A stretch of DNA of 64,000 bases from an uncultured Oscillospiraceae bacterium (GCA_948471095.1 CAOKRG010000010.1:1-64000), one strand, 5' to 3'. Counted from the first letter of the stretch, positions 50,529 through 59,438 are shown. Program-made: numbers and translations. Notes: generated by a model from the letters alone, not told the origin.

Positions 50529-51518
50529 ATGACAAATCAAACATACATCCTCTGGGATCCCTCGGAATATGACTACCCCCACTCCGGGGGCTTCGTCCCA
50601 TTTTTGACCGGCTATGTCCACCCGGACGCCCAGGAGCGCCCGGCCATGGTGGTGGCGCCCGGGGGCGCTTACTGCTTTGTGGCCCCCAGCGAGGGCGGGC
50701 CTGTGGCGGAAAGCTTTTATGAGGCTGGGTATAACGCCTTTGTTTTAACCTACACGGTGAACCCCCTGGGCAGCGCCCCTTTGGGCATGCGGCCTCTTCG
50801 GGACCTTTCCCGGGCCGTGCGCTTTGTGCGCAGAAACGCCGCTGGGTTCCACATCGACCCGGACCGGCTGGCCGTCTGCGGCTTCTCCGCCGGGGGGCAC
50901 CTGTCCGCCAGCCTGTGCGTCCACTGGCCGGACGTACAGGACCCGGACCCGGCCTACGCCTCCTTCTCCAACCGGCCCAACGCCGCCATTCTCAGCTACC
51001 CGGTGATCACCGCCGGGGAATATGCCCACCGGGGCTCCTTTGAAAACCTGCTGGGGCCGGAGGCCTCCCCGGAGGACCTGGCCTATATGAGCCTGGAAAA
51101 CCACGTGGGCCCCCACACGCCCCCCTGCTTCCTGTGGCAGACCGCCGAAGACGGGGCCGTGCCGGTGGAAAACAGCTACCTGTTTGCTCAAGCCTGCCGG
51201 GCCGCCGGGGTGGACTTCGCCCACCATGTGTTCACCAAGGGCCAGCACGGTCTGGCCCTGGCCGACGCCGCCTGGCTCCGGTCGGACTTTGGCGAGCCCT
51301 ACACCACCGGGCAGCTGGTCAAGCTGCGGGAGGCCGCACGTTCCGGCGCGCTCCCCGGCGTGGCGGCGGACGCGCTGGACGGCTTCTTCGCCCCGCCCCA
51401 GGAGGGAGACCCGGCCTACCGGGCCCAGCTGGAAAAGGACTGCCGCCAGGTGGAAGTCTGGCCCCAGCTGGCCAAGGCCTGGCTGGACGGGGTGTGGGAG
51501 CAAAGGACCCCATCATAG
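50529..51518 (+). CDS. Alpha/beta hydrolase, BD-FAE/acetyl-esterase-like
   Basis: 329-residue serine esterase of the cytosol (no signal peptide). The oxyanion region APGGAY lies near 43; the nucleophile elbow GFSAGGHL near 117 contains the catalytic Ser; the Asp region is TAEDGAVPVE near 208; the catalytic His is in KGQHGLAL near 238. Related enzymes remove acetyl or feruloyl groups from plant polysaccharides. The C-terminal 80 residues are an added segment. ATG 50529 follows AAAGGAG by seven bases. Substrate inferred only from family. Confidence 0.88.
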   Translation: MTNQTYILWDPSEYDYPHSGGFVPFLTGYVHPDAQERPAMVVAPGGAYCFVAPSEGGPVAESFYEAGYNAFVLTYTVNPLGSAPLGMRPLRDLSRAVRFVRRNAAGFHIDPDRLAVCGFSAGGHLSASLCVHWPDVQDPDPAYASFSNRPNAAILSYPVITAGEYAHRGSFENLLGPEASPEDLAYMSLENHVGPHTPPCFLWQTAEDGAVPVENSYLFAQACRAAGVDFAHHVFTKGQHGLALADAAWLRSDFGEPYTTGQLVKLREAARSGALPGVAADALDGFFAPPQEGDPAYRAQLEKDCRQVEVWPQLAKAWLDGVWEQRTPS

Positions 51519-51620
51519 GGGAAAGCCACCGGGCGGCACAGGAAAAGAGCAGCCGGGCGCATCCTTTCCGGCGGGAGGGACCCCTTCTATCTTTCCATAA
51601 CAACGCCCCACCCTCAGCAA

Positions 51621-51656
51621 AAGAACCCACTTGAACGCCATGTCAAGCGGGTTCTT
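51621..51656. terminator. Bidirectional terminator
   Basis: AAGAACCC-A-CTTGA pairs with TCAAG-C-GGGTTCTT (one A/C mismatch). CATTTTA follows on the plus strand and TTTTGC on the minus strand, between the convergent esterase and kinase genes. Confidence 0.8.
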
Positions 51657-51660
51657 CATT

Positions 51661-52164
51661 TTACGCTTTCTCCTCCAGGTCCCGGCAGATCCGCGCCACC
51701 GCCTCTTCCAGGCTCAGCCCGGCGGTGAAAATTTCCTCGGCGATGTTGGGCAGCAGATCCTTTTCCCGCCACCAGCGGCGCATCTCCGCCTCGCCGAACT
51801 CGTCCCGGTTGGGCTTGGCGCTGTGGCGGCGCAGGGTCTCCTCAAAGGGCAGGTCGTAATAGTAGGCGAAAATATCGGGCCCATACTCCTCCACGGCCGC
51901 CTCAAAAAGAGGCAGGTAGTCCTCCGCGGGCAGAATGCCCTCTAAAATGGTGACCTCCGAGTGCCGCCGCCCATAGCGCAGCAGCGCTATCATCAGGGGC
52001 AGGGACTTTTCCACGCCCTCCCGGCCCCAAACGTGGAGCACCTGCATGCGGATCATGTCGTGGGAGAGCAGCATGGTGTTGGGGCCCAGCTTTTCCTGCA
52101 GGGCCCGGGCCGCGGTGGTTTTGCCGCTGCCGGAGTTGCCCCGCAGTATGATGAGCTTTGGCAT
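51661..52164 (-). CDS. P-loop kinase-like protein
   Basis: 167 residues. Walker A GNSGSGKTT at 8-16 follows MPKLIILR. SHDMIRMQ near 35 and a Lid-type Arg region (ETLRRHSAKPNRDEF) suggest a small-molecule kinase of the AAA_33/zeta-toxin-like group. The protein resembles uridine-kinase-like proteins that are often annotated only as P-loop ATPases. No partner antitoxin gene is next to it. ATG 52164 is chosen with AAGGAG eight bases upstream; the GTG three codons earlier is too close. The sensor kinase gene ends 34 bp upstream, so both may share a transcript. Confidence 0.82.
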   Translation of the reverse strand: MPKLIILRGNSGSGKTTAARALQEKLGPNTMLLSHDMIRMQVLHVWGREGVEKSLPLMIALLRYGRRHSEVTILEGILPAEDYLPLFEAAVEEYGPDIFAYYYDLPFEETLRRHSAKPNRDEFGEAEMRRWWREKDLLPNIAEEIFTAGLSLEEAVARICRDLEEKA

Positions 52165-52198
52165 AAAAAACACTCCTTGCTTGTTTCAAGAAACTGGC

Positions 52199-53887
52199 TC
52201 AGGCTTCCTCCGGTTCCAGCCGGAGCACCGGCTCCTTGGGTTCCACCAGGGGGAACTGCACCGTGACGATGAACAAATCCCCGTCCGTGCGCACGAAGAA
52301 GTGCCCGCCGCAGGCCTCGGTGAAGCTTTTGGCAATGGAGAGCCCCAGGCCGCTGCCCTCGGTGGTGCGGTTTTGGTCCCCCCGCACGAACCGGGCGGTC
52401 AGGTCCTCGCCGTTCATGGTAATCTCCGTGCGGGAGATGTTGCGCACGGTCACCTGGGCCAGCCCCGCCTGGACGGAGAGGGTCACATAGACCCGGGAGC
52501 CCTCCAAGGAGTATTGGGCGCAGTTGCGGATCAGGTTCTGAAAGACCCGGTACAGCCGCTGGCCGTCGGCGTGGATGAGCATGGGCGCTTCCGGAATGTC
52601 CACCCGCCACTGGAGCTGGGAGCGCTGGACGGTCTCCTCCATCTCCCCAAAGGTCTGCCGCAGCAGCCGGCCCACGTCCAGGTCCTCCAGGCTCAGGCTG
52701 ATGTTCCCCGTGGCCGCCTTGCTCACCTCGAACACGTCCTGCACGATGCCGCTGAGGCGCTGGGCCTTTTGGGAGATGGTGCTCACATAGTCCGCCGCGG
52801 CGGGGGGCAGGTCCTCCTTTTTCAGCAGCTCCACGTAGCTGATGATGGAGGTCAGGGGGGTCTTGATGTCGTGGGACACATTGGTGATCAGCTCAATCTT
52901 GGTGCGGTCCGCCTTGGTGCCCTCCTCCACCGCCTTCTGCACCCCGGTGCGGATCATGTTCAGCTGCATGGCGCAGTCGTACAGGTTGGAGGTGGGGGGC
53001 ACATGGTTCACCGCGTTCAGGTCGCCGCCGTACATCTCGGTGATCTGGTCCATCAAAAGGTTCCAGTCCGACAGGTCCCGCTTGAGGGCCAGAATGTACC
53101 ACCACACCGTGCCGGTAATGCCCACAACGGCGGTAAGGGGGATGGCAAGGGCCAGCTTTCTATAGCCCTCGTGTCCATAGAGGAAGTTCATGGCCACGCC
53201 GAAGCCCGCCGCGCCCAGGACGATTAACGCCAGCACAATGGCAATGGTGGCGTAGGCCCGCCGCACCGCCCGCTGCTGAAAGGTGGTCATGCCGTGGTAA
53301 TCGTTTACCCGGACGAGGACGGAGTGGATGATGTTGTGCCCGAAAAACCGCCGGTTCCGGCTTACGTCCAGGCACAGCAGGTAGACCGTGAGCACGCAGG
53401 CGATGGTGACGCCAAAGGACTTTTCCGCCGCGCTGCCCCAGGCCAGGACGCTCATGCAGACCATCAGGACCGCCAGCAGCGAGGCCAGCTTCAGCTCCAC
53501 CCAGATCCGGCCCAGGCCCCGGGCCACCATGTCCTCAAAGGCATAGCGGTCCTGCCGGAAGAGGAAGACCAGCACCAGGGCCGTCAGCAGAATGGCCAGC
53601 GCGCTGATGACCTGCACCGTATAGGTGTAGACCATCTCCTCGTGGGGCATGGCCTCCACAAAGGTTCCCTCCATATCGGGCAGGGTGGGGGAGGGGCTTC
53701 CCGCGAACTGCTGCAGGTGGCTGGCGGCGTAGTCCAGGGTGCGGGGGTTGGCCAGCACCATCAGGAAGAAGATGGCCGCGCAGCAGGCCGCGCAGAGGAT
53801 CAGCAGCAGGCTGACCCAGGAGAGCAGCCCCGCGAAAGTGTTCCGGCGGGACTCCCTCTGGCTAGTGCTTTTCAAATTTGTATCCAA
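52199..53887 (-). CDS. Sensor histidine kinase, multi-spanning
   Basis: 562 residues. There are six predicted membrane helices (about 20-45, 90-112, 132-152, 155-175, 213-240, 245-268) with one outside loop of about 45 residues between the first two. A HisKA domain with VSHDIKTPLTSI near 348 (phospho-His) is followed by an HATPase domain (RNCAQYS, SGLGLSIAKS). The gene overlaps the regulator gene by 26 bp. The kinase core resembles VanS-like kinases of Clostridia. Ligand unknown; the polytopic input domain suggests sensing within the membrane. Confidence 0.92.
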   Translation of the reverse strand: MDTNLKSTSQRESRRNTFAGLLSWVSLLLILCAACCAAIFFLMVLANPRTLDYAASHLQQFAGSPSPTLPDMEGTFVEAMPHEEMVYTYTVQVISALAILLTALVLVFLFRQDRYAFEDMVARGLGRIWVELKLASLLAVLMVCMSVLAWGSAAEKSFGVTIACVLTVYLLCLDVSRNRRFFGHNIIHSVLVRVNDYHGMTTFQQRAVRRAYATIAIVLALIVLGAAGFGVAMNFLYGHEGYRKLALAIPLTAVVGITGTVWWYILALKRDLSDWNLLMDQITEMYGGDLNAVNHVPPTSNLYDCAMQLNMIRTGVQKAVEEGTKADRTKIELITNVSHDIKTPLTSIISYVELLKKEDLPPAAADYVSTISQKAQRLSGIVQDVFEVSKAATGNISLSLEDLDVGRLLRQTFGEMEETVQRSQLQWRVDIPEAPMLIHADGQRLYRVFQNLIRNCAQYSLEGSRVYVTLSVQAGLAQVTVRNISRTEITMNGEDLTARFVRGDQNRTTEGSGLGLSIAKSFTEACGGHFFVRTDGDLFIVTVQFPLVEPKEPVLRLEPEEA

Positions 53888-54566
53888 TGCCCCACACCAC
53901 CTTTAAGTATTCCGGCTCGCTGGGGTTGATCTCGATCTTCTCCCGGATGCGCCGGATGTGTACCATGACCGTATTCTCCGTGGAATAGGCCGACTCGTTC
54001 CAGATCTTGCTGTAAATCTCCTCCGCCGGGAAGATCCGGCCCGGGTTGCGCATTAAGAGCTCCACGATCTTGGTCTCCGTGGCCGTGAGCTTCACGGGCT
54101 CGTTGTCCGCGTAGAGCACGTGCTCGTCCAGGTTGAAGCGCAGCCGGCCGTTGACAATGACCTTCTCCCCCCGGGAGTTGATGTCCCCCAGGCTGGTGTA
54201 GCGCCGCAGCTGGGACTTGACCCGGGCGGCCAGCTCCATGGGGTTGAAGGGCTTGGTCACATAGTCGTCCGCGCCCATGGAAAGGCCCAGAATCTTGTCG
54301 CTGTTCTCGCTTTTGGCGGAGAGCACGATGATGGGCAGGTTCTTTCCGTTCCGAATGCGCATAATGGCGGAGAGGCCGTCCAGCTTGGGCATCATTACGT
54401 CGATGATGACCAGGTGGATGTTTTTGGTGGTGACCAGGTCCAGGGCCTCCAGGCCGTCATAGGCCTTGAGGACCGTGTAGCCCTCGGCCTCCAGGGTCAG
54501 GGCGATGGCCCGGACGATCTCCCGGTCGTCGTCCACCACGAGAATGTTCTTGGTTTCGCTGTCCAT
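53862..54566 (-). CDS. OmpR-family response regulator (VanR-like)
   Basis: 234 residues. The receiver domain has acidic DDD at 12-14, phospho-acceptor Asp in IIDVMMPKLDG near 56 and Lys in TKPFNP near 107. A winged-helix output domain (about 135-234) ends VWGIGYKFEKH. The ATG at 54566 opens the two-gene unit; the kinase gene overlaps its end. CTTACA direct repeats 22 bp apart at 54616-54643, just upstream of a TATACT -10 box, are a possible self-control site. Confidence 0.94.
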   Translation of the reverse strand: MDSETKNILVVDDDREIVRAIALTLEAEGYTVLKAYDGLEALDLVTTKNIHLVIIDVMMPKLDGLSAIMRIRNGKNLPIIVLSAKSENSDKILGLSMGADDYVTKPFNPMELAARVKSQLRRYTSLGDINSRGEKVIVNGRLRFNLDEHVLYADNEPVKLTATETKIVELLMRNPGRIFPAEEIYSKIWNESAYSTENTVMVHIRRIREKIEINPSEPEYLKVVWGIGYKFEKH

Positions 54567-54599
54567 GCTCGGTACCTCCGGCAGTTATATTCTCCACTC

Positions 54600-54643
54600 A
54601 GTATAGCCGCTGAATCTTACAAAAGGGTCAGGAGTTTCTTACA
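54600..54643 (-). promoter_or_regulatory. Promoter region with direct repeats, upstream of the response regulator
   Basis: On the minus strand, a -10 box TATACT lies at 54600-54605. TGTAAG occurs at 54616-54621 and 54638-54643, a 22-bp period (two helix turns), as is common for OmpR-type regulators. There is no good -35 box. Confidence 0.5.
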
Positions 54644-54734
54644 GAAATCATACAGCATCTTTCCAAATAAATCAAGGCTTTGGTTCTGCGGGCCGCAAAG
54701 CCCTCATATTTTGTGTTAAATGGGGGGATGCAGA

Positions 54735-55562
54735 ATGAACAGCTTAAAAATGTTTTTCAAAAACCATTGGTCCACGCTGGCCGTGGCGGCGGTGGCGCTG
54801 ATTCTCTCTCTGGCCGCCATGTACGAGCTGCGGGGCGGGCGGGAGGCCCGCATGGCCTCGGGGGAGATCACCAACTGGGGGCTGAGCTTCCAGCAGGAGG
54901 GCCAGCCGCCCGTCGCCAACGCCACGGCGGAGTACCTGGCGGGCTTTGACAGCGTTTACCGCATGGAGACCGAGGAAAAGGTGCTGTACCTGACCTTTGA
55001 CGCGGGCTTTGAAAACGGCAGCACGGGGAAAATTTTGGACGCCTTGAAAAAGCACAACGTAAAGGCCACGTTCTTTTTGGTGGGCAACTATTTCGAGACC
55101 CAGCCGGACCTGGTGCGCCGCATGGTGGAGGAGGGCCACACCGTGGGCAACCACACCTACAGCCACCCGGACATGTCGGCCATTGGGGACGAGGCCAGCT
55201 TCCGGACGGAGCTGGAGAAGAACGAGGCGCTGTACCGGGAGGTCGTGGGGAGCGATATGCCCAAGCTCTACCGGCCGCCCCAGGGGAAGTTCTGCGAGAG
55301 CAACCTGAAAATGGCCCAGAAGCTGGGGTATAAGACGGTGTTTTGGAGCCTGGCCTATGTGGACTGGTACGAAAACGACCAGCCTACGCCCCAGCAGGCT
55401 TACGACAAGCTGCTGCCCCGGGTCCACCCGGGCGCGGTGGTGCTGCTGCACAGCACCTCCAAAACCAACGGGGAGATCTTGGATGAGCTGCTGGGCAAGT
55501 GGGAGGACCTGGGCTACCGGTTCGGGGATTTAGAGGGAGAGTTCAAAGGGAGCGGTTTTTGA
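54735..55562 (+). CDS. pdaA: Polysaccharide deacetylase, PdaA-like (muramic delta-lactam)
   Basis: 275 residues with a membrane anchor/signal (about 12-32) and a NodB-type deacetylase domain. Landmarks are TFDAGFENGST near 92 (first motif), NHTYSHPDM near 145 (metal His residues), RPPQGKF near 180 and HPGAVVLLHS near 232. The DAGFEN form of motif 1 is typical of PdaA, which removes the acetyl group from muramic acid while delta-lactam is made in the spore cortex. The ATG at 54735 is preceded by GGGGGG. The TGA stop overlaps the end of a repeat element (TTTTTGAAGT), so the last codons may be element-derived. Confidence 0.9.
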   Translation: MNSLKMFFKNHWSTLAVAAVALILSLAAMYELRGGREARMASGEITNWGLSFQQEGQPPVANATAEYLAGFDSVYRMETEEKVLYLTFDAGFENGSTGKILDALKKHNVKATFFLVGNYFETQPDLVRRMVEEGHTVGNHTYSHPDMSAIGDEASFRTELEKNEALYREVVGSDMPKLYRPPQGKFCESNLKMAQKLGYKTVFWSLAYVDWYENDQPTPQQAYDKLLPRVHPGAVVLLHSTSKTNGEILDELLGKWEDLGYRFGDLEGEFKGSGF

Positions 55563-56020
55563 AGTTTTACGGAGTGGCCTCCGGCGGCTTAGGGGCTCTG
55601 CCCCTAAGAACCCCGCAACCTTTGTAAAGGTTGACGAAACTTTTACGTTTGTGCTCCGTGGGCTTTCTTGTTGACAAAGCGCGTGGTTTGGACACTTCCG
55701 GATTTGGAGAAAGACTTGCAATAAGGAGAATTTCCGGCTATAATAGAAAAATATGGGAAGCGCCCGCGCCTTTGGGCACGCCCAAGCTATCTATCACCCC
55801 GCCAGTTAACAGTAGGCAACAGACGCGGTCCAGGGGCGTTAGGCCCCTGGCAGGGTGTGGGGCAGAGCCCCACGACCTTGCCGCAGGGCGCGTTCTTTGC
55901 GCCCGGAGGCCATTCACTCAAAAAGGGCCGTCGGGGTCTCGCCTGCCGGCTCGGTCGGTTCGCAGCTTGTCTGCCACTGGCAGACGCCCACCCCCCTCGG
56001 GACGCAGTCCCGCCCCCAGC
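55561..56020. repeat. Repeat block between pdaA and the Sm_multidrug gene
   Basis: The first arm starts GAAGTTTTACGGAGTGGCC at 55561, with hairpins TTAGGGGC/GCCCCTAA (55589-55607) and CAACC/GGTTG, and ends near 55700 in GGACACTTCC. A second part at 55825-56015 has CAGGGGCGTTAGGCCCCTG, TGTGGGGCAGAGCCCCACG and the GTCTCGCCTGCCGGCTCGG segment. The hairpins TCTGCCACTGGCAGA and CGGGACGCAGTCCCG found at 38752-38784 also recur here. No gene. Confidence 0.85.
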
Positions 56021-56080
56021 ATTCCGAATTGTTTCTTGGCGGAGCAACATCCCGGAAATTTAAATTAAAGGAAGTCAAAC

Positions 56081-56575
56081 ATGGAACACCTAGTCGAAAT
56101 CCTCGTGCAATTTTTCAGCCAGACCATCCCCGCGGAGCTCACGGTTTTTCTCCTGTCCCTTATGCCCGTCATCGAGCTGCGGGGGGGCATTTTGGCCTCC
56201 AAGCTTTTAAGCCTGCCCATGTTCTCCGCCTTTTTCATCTGCCTCGTCGGCACCATTCTGCCCGTGCCCTTTATTCTCCTTTTTATCAACAAAATTTTCG
56301 ACTGGATGCGCAACACCCGCTTTGTCAAGCTGGTGGACCGCATGGAGGAGAAGGGCCGCAGCAAGTTTGACAAGATCAACCGCTACAAGACCCTGGGGCT
56401 GCTGATCTTCGTGGCCATCCCCCTGCCCGGCACCGGGGCCTGGACCGGTTCCCTGGCGGCGGCGCTGATGAAGATGGATTTTAAGTCTGCCATGCTCTCC
56501 GTGGCCCTGGGCACGCTGGCGGCGGATATCATTATGTGCATCTTGTCCTACGGCCTTTTGGGCCTGGTGCTGTGA
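56081..56575 (+). CDS. Putative small multidrug export family protein (PF06695-type)
   Basis: 164 residues with about four to five membrane helices. The signature VIELRGGILASKLL near 31 and FVAIPLPGTGAWTGSLAAALM near 109 are typical of the so-called small multidrug export (Sm_multidrug_ex) family, which is related by fold to DedA proteins. The export function is not well proven in the family. The TGA stop overlaps the GTG start of the following flavoprotein gene, so the three genes 56081-59387 form a coupled unit. Confidence 0.88.
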   Translation: MEHLVEILVQFFSQTIPAELTVFLLSLMPVIELRGGILASKLLSLPMFSAFFICLVGTILPVPFILLFINKIFDWMRNTRFVKLVDRMEEKGRSKFDKINRYKTLGLLIFVAIPLPGTGAWTGSLAAALMKMDFKSAMLSVALGTLAADIIMCILSYGLLGLVL

Positions 56576-57804
56576 GGCGCTGCCGGGCCGCTGTTGTGGG
56601 GGCCGGGGCCTCCGGGCTGGCGGCGGCGCTGGCCGCTTCCCAGGGAGGCGGGGGCGTGGTCCTGCTGGAGGCAAACCCCAAGCCGGGGAAAAAGCTGCTG
56701 GCCACGGGCAACGGCCGCTGCAACCTGACCAACCGGCAGATCTCTCCGGAATTTTACCACGGGGACGCCGCCCTGGCCGCGCCCCTGCTGGCCCGCTGGC
56801 CGGCGGAGCGCGTGGAGGGCTTTTTCCGCTCCGCCGGCCTGCTCACCCGCACGGACGGGGAGGGCCGGGTCTATCCCCGAAGCCTCCAGGCCGCGGCGGT
56901 GCTGCAGGCCCTCTGGTCCGCCTGCGAGGCCGCCGGGCTGGAGCTGCTCTGCGGCTTTCGGGTGGAGCGAGCCGCGGCGGAGGCGGGGGGCTTTCTTCTT
57001 ACCGGCGCGGACGGCCGGGAGCTCTTCGCCCAGCGCCTAGCCCTGGCCTGCGGAGGCCAGGCCTCGCCCAAGCACTCCGGCGGCCTTGGCTATGAGCTGG
57101 CCCGGGGCTTCGGCCACAGCGTCACCGGGCTGAGCCCCTCCCTGACGGGCCTTGCCGTGCCGGAGCGGCTGACCCGCCCTCTTAAGGGCATGCGCTGCAA
57201 GGCCCGGGCCGCCCTGTGCCAGTGGGGCCGGGAGCTGGGGGCCGAGAGCGGCGAGGTGATCTTCAGCCAGGGCGGCGTGTCGGGCGTCTGCGTGATGAAC
57301 CTGTCCGCCCGCCTGCGGGGCCTGGCCGGGGGAGGCCTTGCCCTGCGCCTGGACCTGGCGGAGGAGATGGCCTCCGAAGAGCTGGAAGCCTTTCTTCGCG
57401 GCCAATGCGCCGCCTTTCCGGAGCGCCCGGCCGGCGGGCTGTTCGCGGGGGTGATGAACCTGCGGGTGGGCCAGGAGCTGGCCAAGTCCCTGGGCTGGGG
57501 TGGGCGGCGCTTCTCCCAGTTGAGCCGGGAGGACCTGCGCCGGGCGGCAGAACTGGCCAAGGGCTTCTCCCTGCCGGTCTCCGGGCCGCTGGGCTGGGAC
57601 CAGGCCCAGGCCACCGCCGGAGGCGTGCCCTTGGGGGAGGTGGACCTGAGCACCATGGAGTCCCGCCGCCAGAAGGGGCTGTACCTGACCGGAGAGCTGC
57701 TGGACCTGGACGGGGACTGCGGCGGCTACAACCTGCACTGGGCCTGGGCCACCGGGCTGACCGCCGGGGAAAGCATGGGGAAAAAGGGAGGAAGCGGAGC
57801 ATGA
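56572..57804 (+). CDS. HI0933/BaiN-type NAD(P)/FAD-dependent oxidoreductase
   Basis: 410 residues. The Rossmann dinucleotide motif GAGASGLAAALAA lies at 11-23 and the family signature NGRCNLTN near 47. GLSPSLTGLAVPE lies in the middle and GGYNLHWAWATGLTAG at the C-terminal FAD site. Members include the bile-acid enzyme BaiN and YhiN, but most have no known substrate. The GTG start at 56572 overlaps the previous stop; a longer frame upstream lies inside the previous gene. The TGA overlaps the ATG of the next gene. Confidence 0.88.
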   Translation: MRRCRAAVVGAGASGLAAALAASQGGGGVVLLEANPKPGKKLLATGNGRCNLTNRQISPEFYHGDAALAAPLLARWPAERVEGFFRSAGLLTRTDGEGRVYPRSLQAAAVLQALWSACEAAGLELLCGFRVERAAAEAGGFLLTGADGRELFAQRLALACGGQASPKHSGGLGYELARGFGHSVTGLSPSLTGLAVPERLTRPLKGMRCKARAALCQWGRELGAESGEVIFSQGGVSGVCVMNLSARLRGLAGGGLALRLDLAEEMASEELEAFLRGQCAAFPERPAGGLFAGVMNLRVGQELAKSLGWGGRRFSQLSREDLRRAAELAKGFSLPVSGPLGWDQAQATAGGVPLGEVDLSTMESRRQKGLYLTGELLDLDGDCGGYNLHWAWATGLTAGESMGKKGGSGA

Positions 57805-59387
57805 TACGCATAGACGGCCTGCGTTTGGAACTGGACTTTACCGAGGAGGACCTGAGGCGGGCGGCGGCAAAGAAGCTGCGCCTGCCCCCGTGGGCCCTGG
57901 CCGGCGTCAAATTGGCAAAAAAATCGGTGGACGCCCGGAAGAAGGAGGAAGTCCACTTTGTCTGCGCCGTGGACGCGGCGGCGGACGGGGACGAGGACAA
58001 GCTGCTCCGGCGGACGGCTGGGGCCCGCCGGGTGGAGCCCTACCGCTATGAGCCGCCCCCGGGCCGGAAGCTCGACCAGCCGCCGGTGGTGGTGGGCCTG
58101 GGCCCGGCGGGGCTGTTCGCGGGCCTGGTGCTGGCCCAGTGCGGCATGCGTCCGCTGGTCATCGAACGGGGCCTGCCGGTGGAGGAGCGGGAGGCCGCCG
58201 TGAAGGCCTTCTGGCAGGAGCGCCGCCTGAACCCCGAATGCAACGTGCAGTTCGGCGAAGGCGGGGCCGGGGCCTTTTCCGACGGCAAGCTCACCACCGG
58301 CACCGGGGACGGGCGCATCCGCAAGGTGCTGGAAGAGCTGGCCGCGGCCGGCGCGCCGGAGGCCATCCTCACCGACGCCAAGCCCCACATCGGCACGGAC
58401 CGCCTGCCGGGCGTGGTAAAAAACATCCGGAACCAAATCCTCCGCCTGGGCGGGCAGGTGCGGTTTTCCACCAGGCTGGCGGGGCTTCGGGCTCAGGACG
58501 GCCAGCTCACGGGCCTTTGGGTGGAAGCGGCGGGCAAGAGGGAGCTCATCGAGACCCGGCACGCCATTTTGGCGGTGGGCCACAGCGCCCGGGACGTGTT
58601 CGCCCTGCTGGAGGAGGCGGGCCTTCCCCTGGAGCCCAAGGCTTTTTCCGTGGGCGTGCGGATCGAGCACCCGGCGGCGCTGGTGGACCGGGCCCAGTAC
58701 GGGCCCTTTGCGGGGCATCCCCGGCTGGGCGCGGCGGAGTACAAGCTCCACCGGCGGCTGCCCAACGGGCGGGGGGTGTACACTTTCTGCATGTGCCCTG
58801 GGGGCACGGTGACCGGCGCGGCCTCGGAGCCCGGCGGGGTGGTGACCAACGGCATGAGCGCCTGGGCCCGGGACGGGGAAAACAGCAATTCCGCCCTGCT
58901 GGTGGGGGTGGGGCCGGAGGACTTCGGCGGGCCGGGCCCCCTGGCCGGTGTGGCCTTTCAGCGCCGGATTGAACAGGCGGCGTTCCGGCTGGGCGGGGGA
59001 GACTACAGCGCCCCGGCCCAACGGGTGGCCGACTTTTTAGCCGGTACGCCCAGCCGGGGCTTCGGCGGGGTGCGGCCCAGCTACCGGCCCGGCGTGGTCC
59101 CGGCGGACCTGAGCCTCTGCCTGCCGGACTTTGCCGCAGACTCCCTGCGGACCGCGCTGCCCTTGCTGGGGCGGCAGCTGCGGGGCTTTGACCAGGGAGA
59201 CGCGGTGCTCACCGCGCCGGAGACCCGGAGCTCCTCCCCGGTGCGGGTGCTGCGGGACGAGAGCCTGCAATGCCCGGCCCTGCGGGGCCTCTACCCCTGC
59301 GGCGAGGGGGCGGGCTACGCGGGAGGCATCGTGTCGGCGGCGGTGGACGGCGTCCGCTGCGCGGAGCGGGTGGCGGGGGGAAAATGA
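57801..59387 (+). CDS. FAD-dependent dehydrogenase (COG2509-type)
   Basis: 528 residues. A small N-terminal domain (about 1-90) precedes the FAD motif VGLGPAGLFAGLVLA near 97 and the family-typical NVQFGEGGAGAFSDGKLTTG near 148. Later landmarks are AVGHSARDVF near 258, FCMCPGG near 330 and LYPCGEGAGYAGGIVSAAVDG near the end. The ATG overlaps the stop of the previous flavoprotein gene. The reading frame is open far upstream, but that part overlaps the neighbour and is noise. Substrate unknown; two coupled flavoproteins may act on the same compound class. Confidence 0.88.
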   Translation: MIRIDGLRLELDFTEEDLRRAAAKKLRLPPWALAGVKLAKKSVDARKKEEVHFVCAVDAAADGDEDKLLRRTAGARRVEPYRYEPPPGRKLDQPPVVVGLGPAGLFAGLVLAQCGMRPLVIERGLPVEEREAAVKAFWQERRLNPECNVQFGEGGAGAFSDGKLTTGTGDGRIRKVLEELAAAGAPEAILTDAKPHIGTDRLPGVVKNIRNQILRLGGQVRFSTRLAGLRAQDGQLTGLWVEAAGKRELIETRHAILAVGHSARDVFALLEEAGLPLEPKAFSVGVRIEHPAALVDRAQYGPFAGHPRLGAAEYKLHRRLPNGRGVYTFCMCPGGTVTGAASEPGGVVTNGMSAWARDGENSNSALLVGVGPEDFGGPGPLAGVAFQRRIEQAAFRLGGGDYSAPAQRVADFLAGTPSRGFGGVRPSYRPGVVPADLSLCLPDFAADSLRTALPLLGRQLRGFDQGDAVLTAPETRSSSPVRVLRDESLQCPALRGLYPCGEGAGYAGGIVSAAVDGVRCAERVAGGK

Positions 59388-59397
59388 GCCACGAGAC

Positions 59398-59438
59398 AAA
59401 AAAGAGAGGGAAAGCCCATTGGCCCCCCTCTCTTTTTT
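59398..59438 (+). terminator. Terminator of the flavoprotein operon
   Basis: AAAAAAGAGAGGG pairs with CCCTCTCTTTTTT, a strong and symmetrical, so bidirectional, terminator. The stretch 59440-59551 holds nothing else recognisable. Confidence 0.93.

Noticed and set aside
51661..52164. Zeta toxin of a toxin-antitoxin pair
   Set aside because: No antitoxin gene is adjacent and the protein is short; a general P-loop kinase call is safer.
57216..57800. Fusion of the two flavoproteins into one 723-residue protein
   Set aside because: The upstream part is a wrong-frame reading of the HI0933-type gene; ATG 57801 overlaps its stop and starts the real domain.
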